From Candidatus Omnitrophota bacterium (lineage in GTDB: Bacteria; Omnitrophota; Gorgyraeia; B26-G9): a stretch of DNA of 49,800 nucleotides. The first letter of the stretch is position 1. Every line of letters begins with the position of its first letter. The stretch spans positions 1-49,800 of the forward strand of contig JAHITY010000022.1 of the NCBI GenBank assembly GCA_018817165.1, in the 5' to 3' direction. A model generated the notes under the pieces. That model made no database searches and was not told the origin of the DNA. It saw only the letters and a program-made list of their open reading frames with translations. The translations under genes were made by a program, and so were the position numbers. Shown piece after piece: positions 8,658 through 17,322 of this stretch.

Positions 8658-9959
8658 ATGATGAAAGCATTACTTTCGGTTATTATTTTTGTGGGTGCTT
8701 ATATTGCTATTGCTTCCGATAAAGTCAGTAAAACAATAGTCGCGGTAATCGGCGCTTGTTTGGTTATTATGCTGCATTTGGTGTCATTTGAAGATGCTAT
8801 GCGCGCAGTTGATTTAAATGTAATTTTTCTACTTGTTGGGATGATGACTTGTGTTTTTATTCTTTCAAAAACCGGTTTTTTTGAGTGGGCAGCGATCAGC
8901 GTGGCTAAGCATTCTCGGGGAAATCCTTTTTTGATAATGTGTTTGCTTCTGTTGGTAACAGGAGTATTATCGGCTTTTTTTGATAATGTGACGACAATTA
9001 TTCTTCTGGTGCCCTTAACTATTCTTATCGCTGAACTGCTGGAGATCAATCCCATACCGTTTATTATTCTGGAAACATTGGCTTCAAATATTGGAGGAAC
9101 AGCTACGCTGATCGGGGATCCGCCAAATATTATTATTGGATCCGCCGCCAAATTGTCATTTTCCGATTTTTTAGTAAATCTTTCTCCTGTGGTAATCCTA
9201 ATTTTCGCTGTTTTCCTGTCCACTGTTTTTTTATTATTTCGCAATGCCTTTACTGTCCAGGAGTCAATGAAAAAACGGGTGATTAATGCTATTCCGCATT
9301 TAGCAATTGTCGATAAAAAAAACATGATCAAATCGTTGATAATTATGGGGGTGATTTTTATTGGCTTTTTCTTTCACGCGAAACTGAATATAGAGCCTGG
9401 GATTGTCGCGCTGGGCGGCAGTATGCTGATGATGCTTTTTTGTAAATCAGACAGTGAAGAGACTTTGATGAAAGTCGAGTGGGGTGTTATTTTCTTTTTT
9501 ATCGGAATGTTTATAATGATCGCGGCTTTGGACGCAAATGGGGTTATTGAAAAAGCGGGACAGCTGATATTGAATGCTTCGGGACAAAATTTATTTCATG
9601 TATGTCTTATTGTGCTTTTTGGTTCAGCTTTGTTTTCCGCGATATTAGACAATATTCCGTTTGTGATCACGATGGTTCCCTTGGTTAAGAATTTTATTGA
9701 GCATTTCTCTGGCTCTTTGGGCACGCAAAATATCGAACAAATAAGCCAGCCTTTATGGTGGGCTTTGGCTCTGGGCGCCTGTTTAGGCGGCAATATGACA
9801 GTTATTGGCGCTTCAGCGAATGTGGTTATGGTCAGGATCGCGGCACGTAATAAATATAAGGTAACCTTTGGCAAATTTCTAAAATATGGCGTACCGTTTA
9901 CAATCCAATCATTGATCATAAGCGCTTTATATCTTTGGCTTAGATATTTTAAAGCTTGA
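8658..9959 (+). CDS. ArsB/NhaD-family ion transporter
   Basis: ASNIGGTATLIGDPPNIIIG signature and about a dozen TM segments; second-half GACLGGNMTVIGASANVV. Confidence 0.88.
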   Translation: MMKALLSVIIFVGAYIAIASDKVSKTIVAVIGACLVIMLHLVSFEDAMRAVDLNVIFLLVGMMTCVFILSKTGFFEWAAISVAKHSRGNPFLIMCLLLLVTGVLSAFFDNVTTIILLVPLTILIAELLEINPIPFIILETLASNIGGTATLIGDPPNIIIGSAAKLSFSDFLVNLSPVVILIFAVFLSTVFLLFRNAFTVQESMKKRVINAIPHLAIVDKKNMIKSLIIMGVIFIGFFFHAKLNIEPGIVALGGSMLMMLFCKSDSEETLMKVEWGVIFFFIGMFIMIAALDANGVIEKAGQLILNASGQNLFHVCLIVLFGSALFSAILDNIPFVITMVPLVKNFIEHFSGSLGTQNIEQISQPLWWALALGACLGGNMTVIGASANVVMVRIAARNKYKVTFGKFLKYGVPFTIQSLIISALYLWLRYFKA

Positions 9960-9973
9960 TTAAAGAAACAGCG

Positions 9974-10034
9974 TATAGCCCTTCGACAGGCTCAGGATAA
10001 ACGGATAGCCCTTCGACTTCGCTCAGGGTAAACG
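9974..10034. repeat. Two imperfect direct repeats TATAGCCCTTCGACAGGCTCAGGATAAACG / GATAGCCCTTCGACTTCGCTCAGGGTAAACG
   Basis: Adjacent about 30-bp copies; second contains CCCT...AGGG palindrome. Confidence 0.75.
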
Positions 10035-10131
10035 TTTAGGAAAAACAGAAAGCTTTTTTGGCTCATAGACCATTAGCTATTGACCATTGATTTATGACCT
10101 TCGACTAAATACTGAGAAAAGGAGACAGGTA

Positions 10132-11082
10132 ATGGCCGATAAAATAAAAGTAGGAATCAGTGCTTGTCTTTTAGGCGAAAAAGTGCGTTATGACGGCGGT
10201 CATAAACTTGATCGTTTTTTGCGGGATACTCTGGGAAAATTTGTGGAATGGGTCCCGGTTTGTCCGGAAGTTGAATGCGGGCTGACAATTCCGCGGGAAG
10301 CAATGCGTTTAGTCGGTGAGATTAATAATCCGCGGCTATTGACCCAAAAAACCGGGATCGATCACACTCAAAAAATGAGTGCCTGGGCACAAAAAAAAGT
10401 TAAAGAATTAGCAGCAATGAACCTTTCCGGTTTTGTGTTTAAAGCCAAATCCCCTAGTTCGGGAATGCAAAACGTAAAGGTTTATAATGATAAAGGCTTT
10501 GCGGTCAATAAAGGAGTTGGCGTATTTGCGCGAATTTTCAGGCAAACATTTCCCTTTATGCCGGTAGAAGAAGAAGGCCGCTTGCATGATCCGGAACTGC
10601 GTGAGAATTTTATTGAAAAGTTATTTGTTTTTCAGCGATGGCAGGAACTGATAGCGAATAAAAAAACAAGCAAAGGCTTGATTGATTTTCATTCTGACCA
10701 TAAACTGTTGCTTATGGCGCATAGCTCGAAAGTATTAAGCGCATTGGGGAAAATTGTTGCTAATGCCAAAGAATATAAAAAAGAAAAGCTGTTTGATGCA
10801 TATATGCAAACAATGTTAGCAGGATTGAGTTTGCTGCCAACAGTAAATAAAAATACTAATGTCCTTGAGCATATTCTTGGTTATTTTAAACAAGACCTTT
10901 CTTCTGAGGAAAAGCAGGAAGCGGTGGAAGTAATTGAAAATTATCATAAGGGCTATGTGCCTTTGATCGTGCCTATTGTTTTATTGCAGCATTATGTCCG
11001 GAAGTATAATAAGGCTTATTTAAAACGCCAATATTATCTGCATCCGCATCCCATCGAGCTAATTCTGCGAAATCACGTTTGA
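10132..11082 (+). CDS. DUF523-DUF1722 fusion protein (TudS-like + YbgA-like)
   Basis: KVGISACLLGEKVRYDGGHK, VPVCPEVECGL; C-terminal DUF1722-like DFHSDHKLLLMAHS. ATG 10132 with GGAGACAGG RBS. Confidence 0.85.
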   Translation: MADKIKVGISACLLGEKVRYDGGHKLDRFLRDTLGKFVEWVPVCPEVECGLTIPREAMRLVGEINNPRLLTQKTGIDHTQKMSAWAQKKVKELAAMNLSGFVFKAKSPSSGMQNVKVYNDKGFAVNKGVGVFARIFRQTFPFMPVEEEGRLHDPELRENFIEKLFVFQRWQELIANKKTSKGLIDFHSDHKLLLMAHSSKVLSALGKIVANAKEYKKEKLFDAYMQTMLAGLSLLPTVNKNTNVLEHILGYFKQDLSSEEKQEAVEVIENYHKGYVPLIVPIVLLQHYVRKYNKAYLKRQYYLHPHPIELILRNHV

Positions 11083-11290
11083 TCCCGTAAGGCTAAATTT
11101 ACGCATCTATTTATTTTACAGCTGCTTATACTTTAATATTTAATCATATAATTATTAGTATTTTTATTTTAATTGATTTTGTATTATAATAAACTTCAAA
11201 CTTAATTTCAGTTTCATTGAATATTTATGCAAAGAATTAAAGGGGTAATAGATTATTTGTTAATTGTAGATTAAAATAAAGGAGGAAATT

Positions 11291-11911
11291 ATGAGTTTGC
11301 AGAAATATTTTGAGAATACCCAAGGAATGGGAATTTTAGCAACTGCGGACAGTAAAGGCATTGTTGATACCGCGGTTTATGGCAGGCCGCATTTTGTTAA
11401 CGAGGATAACTGCATATTTTTAATGGCGGATAAACTTTCGCATAAAAATTTACAGGAGAATTCTAAAGCTGCATATGCTTTTATGGAAAAACAAGGACAT
11501 TATGCGGGAAAACGTTTGTATTTAACAAAAACTAAAGAAGCTGATGATTCCGCTTTGGCTGATGAGCTGAGAAGGAAAAAACATGGATGTCAGTGTGAGG
11601 CAGATAAAAAGACTTTTGTGGTTTATTTTAAAATAGATTCAGTCCGGCCTTTAGTTGGGGATAAGGCTGAGGCCTGTACTCCGAAAGCGGATGCTTGTCC
11701 AACCTGTATGCAGAAAACAGGCAAATCAGGGCACATGTGTGTGCCGGTTAATAAAAAAGATGAAAAGTGCGATTGGTGCGGGGCAATGATTCCCACGCAA
11801 AGGCATTTGTGCAATGATAAGATAAAAGAGCTGGCTTATATATGTAATAGCTGCGGCAGAACAGCAGTTAAAGCAGAGCATTTGTGTCAGCCGAAAAAGA
11901 TTGAAAATTAA
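11291..11911 (+). CDS. Pyridoxamine 5'-phosphate oxidase-like protein with C-terminal triple CCHC finger region
   Basis: N-term GMGILATADSKGIVDTAVYGRPHFV; three CxxC-x8-HxC units at the C-terminus. Confidence 0.8.
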   Translation: MSLQKYFENTQGMGILATADSKGIVDTAVYGRPHFVNEDNCIFLMADKLSHKNLQENSKAAYAFMEKQGHYAGKRLYLTKTKEADDSALADELRRKKHGCQCEADKKTFVVYFKIDSVRPLVGDKAEACTPKADACPTCMQKTGKSGHMCVPVNKKDEKCDWCGAMIPTQRHLCNDKIKELAYICNSCGRTAVKAEHLCQPKKIEN

Positions 11912-11924
11912 ACTGTGCTGATAA

Positions 11925-11969
11925 TTATCCCGCTGCTGAAAATAGATTATTGTTTTCATGGCGGGATAA
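11925..11969 (+). terminator. Two-tier hairpin, probable terminator: TTATCCCGC...TGAAAA...TTTTCA...GCGGGATAA
   Basis: Perfect 9-bp outer (11925-11933/11961-11969) and 6-bp inner (11937-11942/11953-11958) stems, followed by ATGTTTT. Confidence 0.6.
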
Positions 11970-12045
11970 ATGTTTTAAAAGGGTTTTTATTGATTTTGCT
12001 CAGAAGAAAACTTTTTATCAATAATTAGGCAAATATTTTAAAACT

Positions 12046-12942
12046 ATGATAAGATTCGGCTTGTGTTGTAAATTCCATGATCAACCGATTAAATTTCATA
12101 CAACTACTGCGCTTTATCTAAGCAAGTTGTCGGATTCTCTGCGCAGTGATAAAATTTCAGAATTGTGTCTAAAGAACAGTCGAGCGCTCCTAGCTTCTTT
12201 GGAGTATTGCCATACAAATAATATCGGCTGTTTTCGAGTTAATAGTCGGATCTTACCACTTAAAACCCATCCTGATTATAGTTATGGATTAAACTCCTTG
12301 GAACAGGCAAAAGAAATAAAAGCCTGTTTTAATCTTTGCCGACAGAGGGCAAAAGAATATGATATTCGTTTAACTTTTCATCCGGATCAATTTATATTGT
12401 TAAGCGCAAAAGATCAGGCGATTACCCGCAGATCAATTGAGGAACTTGCTTATCAAGCGGAAGTAAGTGAATTAATCGGGGCAGATGTGATTAATATTCA
12501 TGCCGGCGGAGGCTATGGCGATAAGCCGGCAGCCTTAAAAAGAGTGAGTAAGGTTCTGGCTAAACTAGATAAAACTATTCGGGATAAGTTAACCTTGGAA
12601 AATGATGACAGAGTTTATACTCCGGCTGATCTGCTGGATTTTTGCCAAGCCAATGGAGTTCCTTTTGTTTATGATCTGCATCATCATCGCTGCTTGTCCG
12701 ATCAGCTTTCGACAGAGGAGGTCACTGTAAGGGCTTTGAAAACCTGGAATCGGGAGCCCTTATTTCATATCTCCAGTCCGAAATGCGGCTGGCAGGGAGC
12801 AAAACTAGGTCCACATCATGATTATATTGATATCCAAGATTTTCCCCATTGCTGGCTTGATTTGGACATTACGGTGGAAGTTGAAGCAAAGGCCAAGGAA
12901 TTAGCGGTTAACAAATTGCGCAAGCAGTTGCGATCAAGGTGA
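12046..12942 (+). CDS. uvsE: UV damage endonuclease UvsE/UVDE
   Basis: MIRFGLCC, FRVNSRILPL, LTFHPDQFILLSA, VINIHAGGGYGDK, LENDDR motifs. Confidence 0.93.
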   Translation: MIRFGLCCKFHDQPIKFHTTTALYLSKLSDSLRSDKISELCLKNSRALLASLEYCHTNNIGCFRVNSRILPLKTHPDYSYGLNSLEQAKEIKACFNLCRQRAKEYDIRLTFHPDQFILLSAKDQAITRRSIEELAYQAEVSELIGADVINIHAGGGYGDKPAALKRVSKVLAKLDKTIRDKLTLENDDRVYTPADLLDFCQANGVPFVYDLHHHRCLSDQLSTEEVTVRALKTWNREPLFHISSPKCGWQGAKLGPHHDYIDIQDFPHCWLDLDITVEVEAKAKELAVNKLRKQLRSR

Positions 12943-12952
12943 AGGGGTTATT

Positions 12953-13402
12953 ATGAAAGATAAAGAGGCTGTTTTTAATCAAATAAAATCGCTTTTAAAT
13001 ACACAGCATTTTGGCGTTTTGGCAACCCAAAGCAAGGAATATCCTTATTGCAGCTTGGTGGGATTTGCGGCCACAGAAGACTGCCGCGAGATTATATTCG
13101 CTACGATCCGCGACACTCATAAATACAAAAACTTAAAACATTCGCCAAAGGTATCTTTGCTTATTGATAGTCAAACAAATCAGGCGAATGATATCAGTCA
13201 AGCTCAGGCTTTGACTGTGCTGGGAACAGCTGAAGAAATCAGCAGCCAATCAATGGCTGATTACTTGGCTATTTATCTTAGGAAACAGCCGTATCTAAAA
13301 GAATTTGTAACCGCTCCTAACTGCGCGCTAATAAAAGTCAGGGTGATTAAATATATTCTGGTCAATGATTTTAAAAATATTTTGGAATATAGTTTTGAAT
13401 GA
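12953..13402 (+). CDS. Pyridoxamine 5'-phosphate oxidase family protein
   Basis: HFGVLATQSKEYPYCSLVGFAATED..ATIRDTHKYKNLKHSPKVSLLID. Confidence 0.82.
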   Translation: MKDKEAVFNQIKSLLNTQHFGVLATQSKEYPYCSLVGFAATEDCREIIFATIRDTHKYKNLKHSPKVSLLIDSQTNQANDISQAQALTVLGTAEEISSQSMADYLAIYLRKQPYLKEFVTAPNCALIKVRVIKYILVNDFKNILEYSFE

Positions 13403-13447
13403 ATAATTCCGAAAGATTTTTATTGTTTTTAAAGAGATAATTTATAT

Positions 13448-14341
13448 ATGAAACTTAAAACTCTGATATTTATTTGGATTATAATTTTTTGGCTTGGCAA
13501 TACTGCTTTTTGTCTGCCTTGGAAAATTCTGCACGAACAATCAGAAAGTCAGGATTTAAATCAACAAGAGCTGATTGTTAAAAATAATCCTGAAGATTTA
13601 AATAATCTATATTTATTAGGACTTATATATTTCAATGAATATGATCATCAACAGGCGAAAACTGTTTTTGAGCAGATGCTGGCAATTGAACCGGATTTAG
13701 TCGAGGCAAAATGGGGGATAGCGGAATGTTTACGCCGGGAATATCGCTTAGAGTTAAGTCAGAAAATGCTCGAGGAAATTATAGACAGACAGCCTGATTT
13801 TTTTCCGGCTTTTATCAGCTTATCGTATATAAAATTTAATTTAAAAGAATATGATCAAGCCGCTAAATTATCAGATAGGATTATTCGCAGAGGTAAAAAA
13901 TTAGCTGATCGGCACACTTTGACGCGGGCTTACTTGATCTTTGCTGGGTCAAAAGGGATGATTGCTTATAATGGAGGACTATTATCAGCGTTTATTAATG
14001 GTTCGCCTGTGTTTACAAACTTAAAAAGAGCGAGGACTTTAATGCCGGATTCTCCAGAGGTGTATTATGGCTTGGGGTGTTTTTATTTTCTTGCCCCAGG
14101 GGCTTATGGGGGGAATATTGATAAAGCTAAAGAATATCTGGAGCAGGCAATTGCTTTAGATCCCCAAATCATAGATGCATATGTGCGGCTTGCTCAAATT
14201 TATAAATTTCATGGAGATATAGATAAATTTGATTATTATCTTAATCTGGCATTAAGCAAAGAGCCCCAGAATTTTCTGGCTAATGATGTAAAGAGTAATA
14301 CCTGTAATTTTATCTGCCTAGAGCCGGAATTAGGAATTTAG
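13448..14341 (+). CDS. TPR-repeat exported protein, paralog of 360-1286
   Basis: Near-collinear alignment with the first TPR ORF; signal peptide. Confidence 0.78.
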   Translation: MKLKTLIFIWIIIFWLGNTAFCLPWKILHEQSESQDLNQQELIVKNNPEDLNNLYLLGLIYFNEYDHQQAKTVFEQMLAIEPDLVEAKWGIAECLRREYRLELSQKMLEEIIDRQPDFFPAFISLSYIKFNLKEYDQAAKLSDRIIRRGKKLADRHTLTRAYLIFAGSKGMIAYNGGLLSAFINGSPVFTNLKRARTLMPDSPEVYYGLGCFYFLAPGAYGGNIDKAKEYLEQAIALDPQIIDAYVRLAQIYKFHGDIDKFDYYLNLALSKEPQNFLANDVKSNTCNFICLEPELGI

Positions 14342-14379
14342 TTGCTAATTTTAGTTCATTTTATCATAATAAACTATAG

Positions 14380-14412
14380 TTAACCTAAACGTCACATAAC
14401 TGTCACCTAAAT
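14380..14412 (+). promoter_or_regulatory. Pho box array: TTAACCTAAAC-GTCACATAACT-GTCACCTAAAT
   Basis: Three 11-mers in tandem, two with GTCAC cores; -10-like TATATT at 14421-14426; upstream of phoB. Confidence 0.75.
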
Positions 14413-14467
14413 TTAATGTATATATTGTAATGTTTAAGTAATCGGTATATCCAATTAAGGAGAAAAA

Positions 14468-15169
14468 GTGGCAAAACAAAAAATTTTAGTCGTGGAAGAT
14501 GATAAGCATATTTCTAAATTGGTTAAATATAATTTAGAGAAAGCTTGTTTTGATTGTAGCGTAAGTATAACCGGAGAAGATGCTTTAGCGGTTTTAGCCC
14601 ATCAGGCGTATGATTTGGTGATTTTGGATATTATGCTGCCTAAAATAGATGGTTTTGAGACTTGTAGACAGATTAAGCAAGATAAAAAGTTGGCGCATAT
14701 TCCGATTATCATGCTTACGGCTAAAGGTGAGGAAATGGATAAGGTGGTGGGTTTTGAGCTGGGAGCTGATGATTACGTGGTTAAGCCGTTTAGCCCAAGA
14801 GAATTAATCTTAAGGGTAAAGGCAATTCTCAAACGCGGTAAAGCAAATGAAAATATTGAAGAAAATGAAGTAATAAGTTCGTCAAATATAAGCATAGATA
14901 TTGGCAGACATCAAGTAAAAGTTGATGAAAAGCAAGTTATCCTAACTCAGATAGAATTTAAACTCCTAGTCACATTAATCAGGAGAAAAGGCAGGGTTCA
15001 ATCAAGAGACAGATTGCTGGAAGATGTTTGGGATATGGATTCAGATGTAACTACCAGAACCATAGATACTCATATTAAACGGCTCAGAGAAAAATTAGGG
15101 AAAAGCGGGAAGTTAATTAATACGGTTAGAGGTATTGGCTATAAATTCAGTGAGGAAGATCAGGCTTGA
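14468..15169 (+). CDS. phoB: Phosphate-regulon response regulator PhoB
   Basis: Receiver VVEDDKHISKLVK..VILDIMLPKIDG and OmpR-type winged helix; adjacent PhoR-like kinase and pst operon. GTG start. Confidence 0.88.
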   Translation: MAKQKILVVEDDKHISKLVKYNLEKACFDCSVSITGEDALAVLAHQAYDLVILDIMLPKIDGFETCRQIKQDKKLAHIPIIMLTAKGEEMDKVVGFELGADDYVVKPFSPRELILRVKAILKRGKANENIEENEVISSSNISIDIGRHQVKVDEKQVILTQIEFKLLVTLIRRKGRVQSRDRLLEDVWDMDSDVTTRTIDTHIKRLREKLGKSGKLINTVRGIGYKFSEEDQA

Positions 15170-16938
15170 AGATAAAGATTCAATATAAGATCACTTTAAT
15201 TTTTATAATGATCAGCGGGATTATATTATCCGGACTTTTTATTTATCTGAGTAATAATCTCAAAGATTATATCTATAAAAGAATAAAAACAAATGTTGAA
15301 AGGCAGTTAGACTTAGTTAAAACATATATTGAGGATGTGCCGATAAATAATATAACTTCTTATGAATTAGATCCGATTGCGGTTAAGATAGGGCGTGATT
15401 TAGATTTAAGAGTAACGTTTATTGCTTTAGATGGTACTGTGTTTGGCGACTCAGAGGTTAATGTTGATAAGTTAGCCAGCGTGGAAAATCACCTTTATCG
15501 TCCGGAAGTTCAGCAGGCGATACAATCCGGTAGAGGGCAAAGTCGAAGATTCAGTACTACAGTTAAAAAAGATTTTCTGTACACGGCTGTTTTATTCAAT
15601 AAAAACAATATTCCGGGGATTATTCGACTGTCTATTCCGCTGTCTGAAATAGATGAATTATTGGGTAACTTGACGCTAACGCTTGAGATTGCTTTATTAG
15701 CGGCTTTTTTGCTTGCCGGATTAGTGAGTTATCTGGCATCTTTTTTTATTTCGCGTCCGATTGGGGAAATCTCCTGGGCAGCAAAAGATATCGCGCAGGG
15801 TAATTATGCTAGAAAAATATCAATGTATTCAAATGATGAGATAGGGGATCTGGCAAATACTTTTAATTATATGTCAGAACAAATCGAAACAAAGATTGAA
15901 GAAGTCAGTCAGAGCAAGTCACGCTTAGAAGCTGTTTTTTTAAGCATGTTCGAAGGAGTTATGATTGTTGATATTCAAGGTACAATTTTACTGATGAATC
16001 AGGCGCTTAAGAATGTTTTAAAAATAAATGAAAATCCAGCAGGAAAAAAACCAATAGAGGTAATTCGTAATCTGCAGATACAGGAAATAGTCGATAATGT
16101 ATTAGAACCTGAATCAGAGCTGATCGCAAAAGAAATATCTACTCTTTTGCCAGAAGAAAAGGTTTTACTGGTGCATGCTACGCGTATTGAAAAAGATAAG
16201 CACACCGAAGGGGCAGTTCTCGTTTTTCATGATGTTACGACTTTAAGGGGTTTGGAAAAAATTCGGCAGGAATTTGTGGCGAATGTATCACATGAACTGA
16301 GGACTCCGATATCAAGTATTAAAGGCTTTGCGGAGACTCTTTTAGCAGGGGCAATGGAAGACACGGAAAATGCTCGGGATTTTTTAAAAATTATTCTTAC
16401 AGATTCCAATCGGTTAGCTTGCCTAATAGATGATCTACTAAATCTTTCTAAAATTGAGTCGGGCAAACTGGTTATGGAAAAAAAATCATGCAAGCTATCG
16501 GAAATAGTTGAAAAAGTTATTGCCAGTTTAAAAGTTCAGTTAACAGATAAATCAATTATTGCTAAAGTAAATATTCCGACGGATACTCCCGATGTTTTAG
16601 TTGATCAGACTAGGATAAAGCAGGTTTTGTTAAATCTTGTAGAAAACGCGATAAAATATAATATTTCTGGTGGGGGGATTATTGTTTCCGCTCAGGAAAT
16701 AGGAAATTTTATTAAAGTTGCTATTTCGGATACCGGTATCGGCATCCCGAGTCAAGACTTGCCCCGTTTGTTTGAAAGATTTTACCGGGTGGATAAAGCG
16801 CGCTCGCGCGAATTGGGAGGCACTGGCTTAGGGCTTTCTATTGTTAAGCATATTATCCAGTCACATGGTGGTGAAGTATTTGTGGAAAGTGTGGAACGTA
16901 AGGGTTCTACTTTTAGTTTTACCATCCCCAAAGCTTAG
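15166..16938 (+). CDS. phoR: PhoR-like sensor histidine kinase (HAMP, PAS, HisKA, HATPase)
   Basis: FVANVSHELRTPISSIKGFAETLL; NLVENAIKYN; GTGLGLSIVKHI. Confidence 0.88.
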   Translation: MKIKIQYKITLIFIMISGIILSGLFIYLSNNLKDYIYKRIKTNVERQLDLVKTYIEDVPINNITSYELDPIAVKIGRDLDLRVTFIALDGTVFGDSEVNVDKLASVENHLYRPEVQQAIQSGRGQSRRFSTTVKKDFLYTAVLFNKNNIPGIIRLSIPLSEIDELLGNLTLTLEIALLAAFLLAGLVSYLASFFISRPIGEISWAAKDIAQGNYARKISMYSNDEIGDLANTFNYMSEQIETKIEEVSQSKSRLEAVFLSMFEGVMIVDIQGTILLMNQALKNVLKINENPAGKKPIEVIRNLQIQEIVDNVLEPESELIAKEISTLLPEEKVLLVHATRIEKDKHTEGAVLVFHDVTTLRGLEKIRQEFVANVSHELRTPISSIKGFAETLLAGAMEDTENARDFLKIILTDSNRLACLIDDLLNLSKIESGKLVMEKKSCKLSEIVEKVIASLKVQLTDKSIIAKVNIPTDTPDVLVDQTRIKQVLLNLVENAIKYNISGGGIIVSAQEIGNFIKVAISDTGIGIPSQDLPRLFERFYRVDKARSRELGGTGLGLSIVKHIIQSHGGEVFVESVERKGSTFSFTIPKA

Positions 16939-16984
16939 ATCCTCAGCTATATTTCTTTTTACGAGCCCCAAAGAGTTTACTTGT

Positions 16985-17003
16985 TTGTCATACATTCTTC
17001 ACA
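16985..17003 (+). promoter_or_regulatory. Pho box TTGTCATACATTCTTCACA
   Basis: Close to Pho-box consensus CTGTCATAWAWCTGTCAY; TATACT (-10-like) at 17013-17018, about 10 nt downstream. Confidence 0.7.
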
Positions 17004-17055
17004 ATCCGATTGTATACTTTATTTAGAAAATAAAGAATATGAAAGGAGGTGAGGA

Positions 17056-17304
17056 ATGGATTTAAAAATGGGTTATTTAATTTTTGCTCAGAATTTTCAT
17101 GCCAGACAAAGCTGTGATGTTAAAAAGCTGAATAAATTGCAGCAAGATTATATGGCCAGTTTTTTGCGTGTACAGCTGAATACATTAAAAAATGTATTAA
17201 GCAGCGTTGAAAACTCAGATAAATATAATGAGGGATATTTTTCAGAATCAATGCATCGGATTGAGAAAAATATACATCGGTTTAGAAAAGTTTGTAGTAA
17301 TTAA
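17056..17304 (+). CDS. Hypothetical 82-aa protein, putative Pho regulon member
   Basis: Strong RBS AAAGGAGGTGAGG; downstream of the Pho box and upstream of the porin. Confidence 0.6.
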   Translation: MDLKMGYLIFAQNFHARQSCDVKKLNKLQQDYMASFLRVQLNTLKNVLSSVENSDKYNEGYFSESMHRIEKNIHRFRKVCSN

Positions 17305-17322
17305 TCAAAGGAGGTTTTAAAA

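Noticed and set aside
8699-9331. 210-aa minus-strand ORF antisense to the ArsB/NhaD transporter
   Set aside because: Shadow ORF of a clear membrane transporter; composition is the reverse complement of TM codons and no family motif is visible.
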